Virus record (IMG/VR): IMGVR_UViG_3300031999_003766
Location: 1 to 24,259 of that record
Length of the DNA stretch: 24,259 bases
DNA from: a virus
Direction: 5' to 3' (one strand)
Below are positions 21,301-24,259 of this stretch, piece after piece (position 1 is the stretch's first letter; each line of letters opens with the position of its first letter). The position numbers and the translations under genes were made by a program. The notes under the pieces were generated by a model. The model worked only from the letters and a program-made list of their open reading frames with translations. It was not told the DNA's origin and searched no databases.

Positions 21301-23282
21301 CAATAACTCGTCCTTATCTTCGCCTTCTCGCTCACGACCTCGGGCTTCGGCGGCGGAGGAGCCGCCTTCTTCTCGGGGCGCTTGATCTTCGCCAGCTTGA
21401 TCCCGAGCAAGTCCGCCGCCGCCCGCGCATAGCAGCAGCAGTCCAGGTAGTGATTCTGCTTCGAGAGCACGACCCACTTTATCTTGAGTTCCCGATCCGC
21501 CCGCGGGTCCATCTCCCGCTGTTCCGCCACGATCTGTCGCGCGAAGATGCGGAGCGCCGGATCGTTCGTGGCCCCCCGGAAGATCGTGAGCGACCCCGGC
21601 GCCCCCTGCGCAGCCGAGAAGCCGTCATGGACGGCCGACTTCCAGTAGTCGCCGTGGACCTCGAAGAGCCTGATCCCGAGCGGCTGTAGGGAGATCCGCC
21701 ACTCGTTCCCCTGTTGGCGCGTCGGCGTGGACTGCCCGCCGGAATGCCACAACCCGTTCCGCGATGAGGTCCCGAACCCGCGGCAGGCGAGATAGCGCCC
21801 CTGGCCGCTCTCGACGACCCAGCGGTAGACGACCTCCTGCTCGTAGCCCGAGTCCACGATGGCCAGGTCCGGGCGTCGGCCCCCGGACGGCGCGCCCCAT
21901 CCCGGATTGATGACGTTCTCGCGGAAGGCCCGGAGCGCCGAGAGGACGGCGACGGGGTTCTTCTTCCCGCCCTCCTGCGGGACGTCGATTCCCCCGAAGT
22001 CGATCACGTGGCCCTGCGCGTCGTCCTGCCAGCCGATGAGCGTCCACCAGATCACATACGACCCGACGTCGAGGGCGAGGACGAGCTTGAGGGTCTGGGG
22101 TGGGATCGCGCGCCGCTCGTGCTGGGTGATCTTCTGCAGGACGGTCTCCACCCGCGGCCGCGCGACGTCCAAGACCTCCTCCCGGAACGGCTCCGCCCAG
22201 GTGAACTGCGCGAGGGCTTTTGCATCCTCGGTGTTCCCCGAGTGATCCGCCCGGTACTCCGCCTCCGCGATGTCGGCCATGGTGAGGAGGCCCGAGGCGA
22301 GGGCGGTCCACCGGAAGCCGAACGTATCCGTCGCTGGCGGCGCGCCCGTGATCTCCCCGCTCTCGGGCTCCACCGCCTGGCCGCGGGAGAGGAGGGCCGG
22401 CTCCCGGAGGGCGAGCTGCCGATCCTGCTCCGTCCACCTGGCCGAGCAGCCGGGGCAGGCGAAGAACGCGCGGGCCCGGGCCGTGGGGAGGTCCGGGGAT
22501 TCCTGCCAGCCCCCGAACCCCTCCCTCTCCAGGGCCACCGGCCGCCGGCACTTCGGGCACCGGAACACGATCCGCGTGTCCGTCCCGTACTCGGAGACCT
22601 CCCGGTGGATCCGGCCGCGCTCGGTGCTCATCGTGCACTCGGCGTACACCCGCGCGCGGTCCCCGAAGGCGCGCGTCCTCGCCTCGATCTGCGTCACCGG
22701 ATCGGCTTCCCGAGACGCCTTCCCCGGTTCGTCCATCTTGTCGATCTCGGTCAGGACCACCACGCGGGCGGTGAAGCTCGACCGCTGGGCATCGCCTCCG
22801 CCGGCGCCCATGAAGCGCAGGGTGGCGCCATTCCCGAACCGGATCGCCGACGTGATCTTCCCCCCGCGCGACCCGGGGCCCTTCCTCGGCACGAGCGCCG
22901 CGTACCGCGAGACCTGGATGGACGGGAGGATCCGCTCCTCGTAGATCCCCTGCGCGAGGTCGATCTTCGGGACGCCGATGATGACCGACTCCCCGATCTC
23001 GAACAGGTGATACATCGTCGGCAGCACGAACCCGACCAGGGTCTTCCCGCTCTGGACGGAGCCCGAGAGGAAGAATCGCCGGAACCGCCCGTGGTCGAAC
23101 TCCTCGAGCACGAGTCGCGTCCAGGGCATGAAGTCCGCGCGGAACCGCAGGCCCCGACGCGGGCCCGTCGTGAGGATCAGCTCCTCCTCGGCGAACTGCA
23201 CCATGCTCCGGTGCGGCGCCGGCTGGCTGGCCCCGAAGGCCCGCGCCCATAGCTGGGCCTCCAGGAAGGGGGAGATCGTCAC
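21300..23282 (-). CDS. Terminase large subunit (GpA family)
   Basis: 660 aa, GTG start in a GTGA overlap with terS. Walker A is GSVQSGKT at 74-81 and Walker B is VVVLTEID at 174-181. Residues 239-285 carry a Cys4 zinc-ribbon (CPKC at 242-245, CPGC at 276-279), typical of GpA-type terminases. The C-terminal nuclease has LVLALDVGS (Asp405), LAIVDSGY (Asp477) and NHYLDC (Asp614). The ATPase translocates DNA through the portal and the nuclease cuts the concatemer at cos. Length is close to lambda gpA (641 aa). The tail of the protein is Pro/Lys-rich. Every key motif is present, so it should be functional. Confidence 0.95.
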   Translation of the reverse strand: MTISPFLEAQLWARAFGASQPAPHRSMVQFAEEELILTTGPRRGLRFRADFMPWTRLVLEEFDHGRFRRFFLSGSVQSGKTLVGFVLPTMYHLFEIGESVIIGVPKIDLAQGIYEERILPSIQVSRYAALVPRKGPGSRGGKITSAIRFGNGATLRFMGAGGGDAQRSSFTARVVVLTEIDKMDEPGKASREADPVTQIEARTRAFGDRARVYAECTMSTERGRIHREVSEYGTDTRIVFRCPKCRRPVALEREGFGGWQESPDLPTARARAFFACPGCSARWTEQDRQLALREPALLSRGQAVEPESGEITGAPPATDTFGFRWTALASGLLTMADIAEAEYRADHSGNTEDAKALAQFTWAEPFREEVLDVARPRVETVLQKITQHERRAIPPQTLKLVLALDVGSYVIWWTLIGWQDDAQGHVIDFGGIDVPQEGGKKNPVAVLSALRAFRENVINPGWGAPSGGRRPDLAIVDSGYEQEVVYRWVVESGQGRYLACRGFGTSSRNGLWHSGGQSTPTRQQGNEWRISLQPLGIRLFEVHGDYWKSAVHDGFSAAQGAPGSLTIFRGATNDPALRIFARQIVAEQREMDPRADRELKIKWVVLSKQNHYLDCCCYARAAADLLGIKLAKIKRPEKKAAPPPPKPEVVSEKAKIRTSY

Positions 23283-23746
23283 GAGATTAGCCCCCCTTTC
23301 TTCCCGGAGTCCTGCGCCCTCGCGAGCGCCTCCCGGATCGCCTGGCCCACCGCCAGCCCGTGCAGCCGCTCCACCGCCTCAAGCTCCCGGCCCATGGCCC
23401 CGAAGACCTCGCCCTGGATGCGGTACACGTCCTCGACTTCCACCAGCCGTCCCTCCGCCGCGTCGTTCTCACGCTTGGCTTGCCTGGCCTTCTCTTTCCG
23501 GTACTTTTCCAGGTTCGCCGACGTCCCGCCCCCGTGCGTGAGGTCCGGGTCGTCAATCCCCGCGTCTTTGTCGTGGAGCCACTTCGCCAGGTCCCAGAGC
23601 TTCACCCGCGGATTCCTCCCGGAGTGGTCCCGCGAGACCACTGGGAGCCCGGCCGCGAACCACCGGCTCATCGTCCGGTCGACGATCCCCAGGCGCCGGC
23701 GGATCTCCGCCCCCGTCACGACGGGCTCACGCTGCCGCTTCTTCAC
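23279..23746 (-). CDS. Terminase small subunit (Nu1-like)
   Basis: 155 aa from GTG 23746, which overlaps the HNH stop (GTGA) and has GGAGGG 9 nt upstream. Residues 9-58 form a winged-helix domain (TGAEIRRRLGIVDRTMSRWF, then RNPRVKLWDLAKWL) like lambda Nu1, which recognises the cos-proximal sites. A linker with HGGGTSAN leads to a charged helix EKYRKEKARQAKREND and a C-terminal part that should bind the large subunit. Coupling with terL (GTGA) is as expected for a terminase pair. No recognisable cos site was found in the window; it may lie upstream of the right edge. Confidence 0.85.
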   Translation of the reverse strand: MKKRQREPVVTGAEIRRRLGIVDRTMSRWFAAGLPVVSRDHSGRNPRVKLWDLAKWLHDKDAGIDDPDLTHGGGTSANLEKYRKEKARQAKRENDAAEGRLVEVEDVYRIQGEVFGAMGRELEAVERLHGLAVGQAIREALARAQDSGKKGGLIS

Positions 23747-24204
23747 GCGAGCTTGCCCTCCAGGTAGAGGACCACGCGGTCCGCCAGGTGCTCCCGCCAG
23801 CTCGCCCGGCAGACCGCCCTGATCCTGTCCTCGCCCGTGAGCGTCGGGTCCACACAAGGGGGCTCCCCCTGGCCGATCGAGACGACCGGAGCGTTCGGCC
23901 TCCCGGGCCTGGCCTCTATCTCCCCGAGCAGGCCGTTGCATCCGTGGCAGAGGAGGCCCCGAACCTTGCCTGTCTTGTGGTCGTGGTCGACTACGAGGCG
24001 TTGCGTCTGGTAGTCTCCGGCCCTCGGATTCCACCGGACGCTCCCGATGCTCCCGCAGATCAGGCACTTCCCATTCTGGCTGGCCAGCATTCGGCTGTAG
24101 TCCTCTGCGTCGATCCCATACTTCCGGATGAGCGCGGCTTCACGGGCCCGCTCGCCCTTGGCCTCGAGATGCTTCCTCAACTCCTCGGCGTCCTGCTCAT
24201 TCAT
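23743..24204 (-). CDS. HNH endonuclease (recombination endonuclease VII-like)
   Basis: 153 aa from the ATG at 24204, chosen over in-frame starts further upstream because GGGGG lies 8 nt before it. CLIC at 47-50 and CHGC at 86-89 form the zinc site; VVDHDHKTGKVRGLLCHGCN (71-90) is the beta-beta-alpha metal catalytic motif of endonuclease VII/HNH proteins, with His74, His76 and Asn90. HNH genes next to terminase genes are known in cos-type phages (for example HK97 gp74), where they assist terminase cleavage. Its end overlaps terS. It is the first gene visible in the late module; any promoter lies at or beyond the right edge. Confidence 0.9.
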   Translation of the reverse strand: MNEQDAEELRKHLEAKGERAREAALIRKYGIDAEDYSRMLASQNGKCLICGSIGSVRWNPRAGDYQTQRLVVDHDHKTGKVRGLLCHGCNGLLGEIEARPGRPNAPVVSIGQGEPPCVDPTLTGEDRIRAVCRASWREHLADRVVLYLEGKLA

Positions 24205-24259
24205 GACGACGACCCCCATTTCGAGTGGTACACGTGTCAAAACCGCGTAAACTTAAGAA

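Noticed and set aside
24212-24240. TTGACA at the right edge as a late promoter for the HNH gene
   Set aside because: No -10 like sequence lies 16-18 bp downstream; the spaced position reads GGGGGT.

Overview
The window is a GC-rich stretch of a tailed double-stranded DNA phage or prophage. Almost every gene lies on the minus strand, so the late region reads from right to left. The head genes follow the lambda-type order: HNH endonuclease, small terminase, large terminase (GpA type), gpW-like neck protein, portal, S49 protease with a nested scaffold, decoration protein, major capsid protein. A long, non-contractile type tail module follows. No sheath, integrase, repressor, lysis gene, tRNA or replication gene is visible. 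The GC-rich codons and the many GTG and TTG starts suggest a high-GC bacterial host, but nothing here names it.

Layout from right to left. 24204-21300: HNH endonuclease, terS and terL, coupled by GTGA overlaps. 21300-19855: five small lower-GC genes, two of them probably zinc-binding, wedged between terL and the neck/portal block. 19854-19642: a 213-nt non-coding leader with tandem 21-bp repeats and nested inverted repeats. 19641-14439: neck, portal, protease/scaffold, decoration and capsid genes, with GC-rich hairpins in the three gaps around the decoration and capsid genes. 14337-9370: tail completion proteins, tail tube, a 402-aa structural protein, a 143-aa protein in the chaperone slot, and a 202-aa coiled-coil protein in the tape-measure slot. 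9368-2920: distal tail, hub and tip proteins. 2920-1459: two glycosyltransferases (GT2-like and GT9-like). 1466-1: a tail fibre gene that runs off the left edge.

The exception to the one-strand rule is a 106-aa plus-strand gene at 8026-8346, set between two tail genes. It has its own sigma70-like promoter and ribosome site. It encodes one membrane helix, then a coiled coil whose last 56 residues align without gaps (25 identities) to the last 56 residues of the phage's own 202-aa tape-measure-slot protein. Synonymous codon differences between the two show selection on the protein in this frame. This is the most interesting object in the window: a separately expressed, membrane-anchored copy of the C-terminus of a tail protein. 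It is a good candidate for a lysogenic-conversion or superinfection-exclusion factor, though that role is inferred.

Most neighbouring genes touch or overlap by 1-8 nt (TGATG, GTGA), so translational coupling is likely throughout. The glycosyltransferases are co-translated with tip and fibre genes and may modify virion or host surface glycans.
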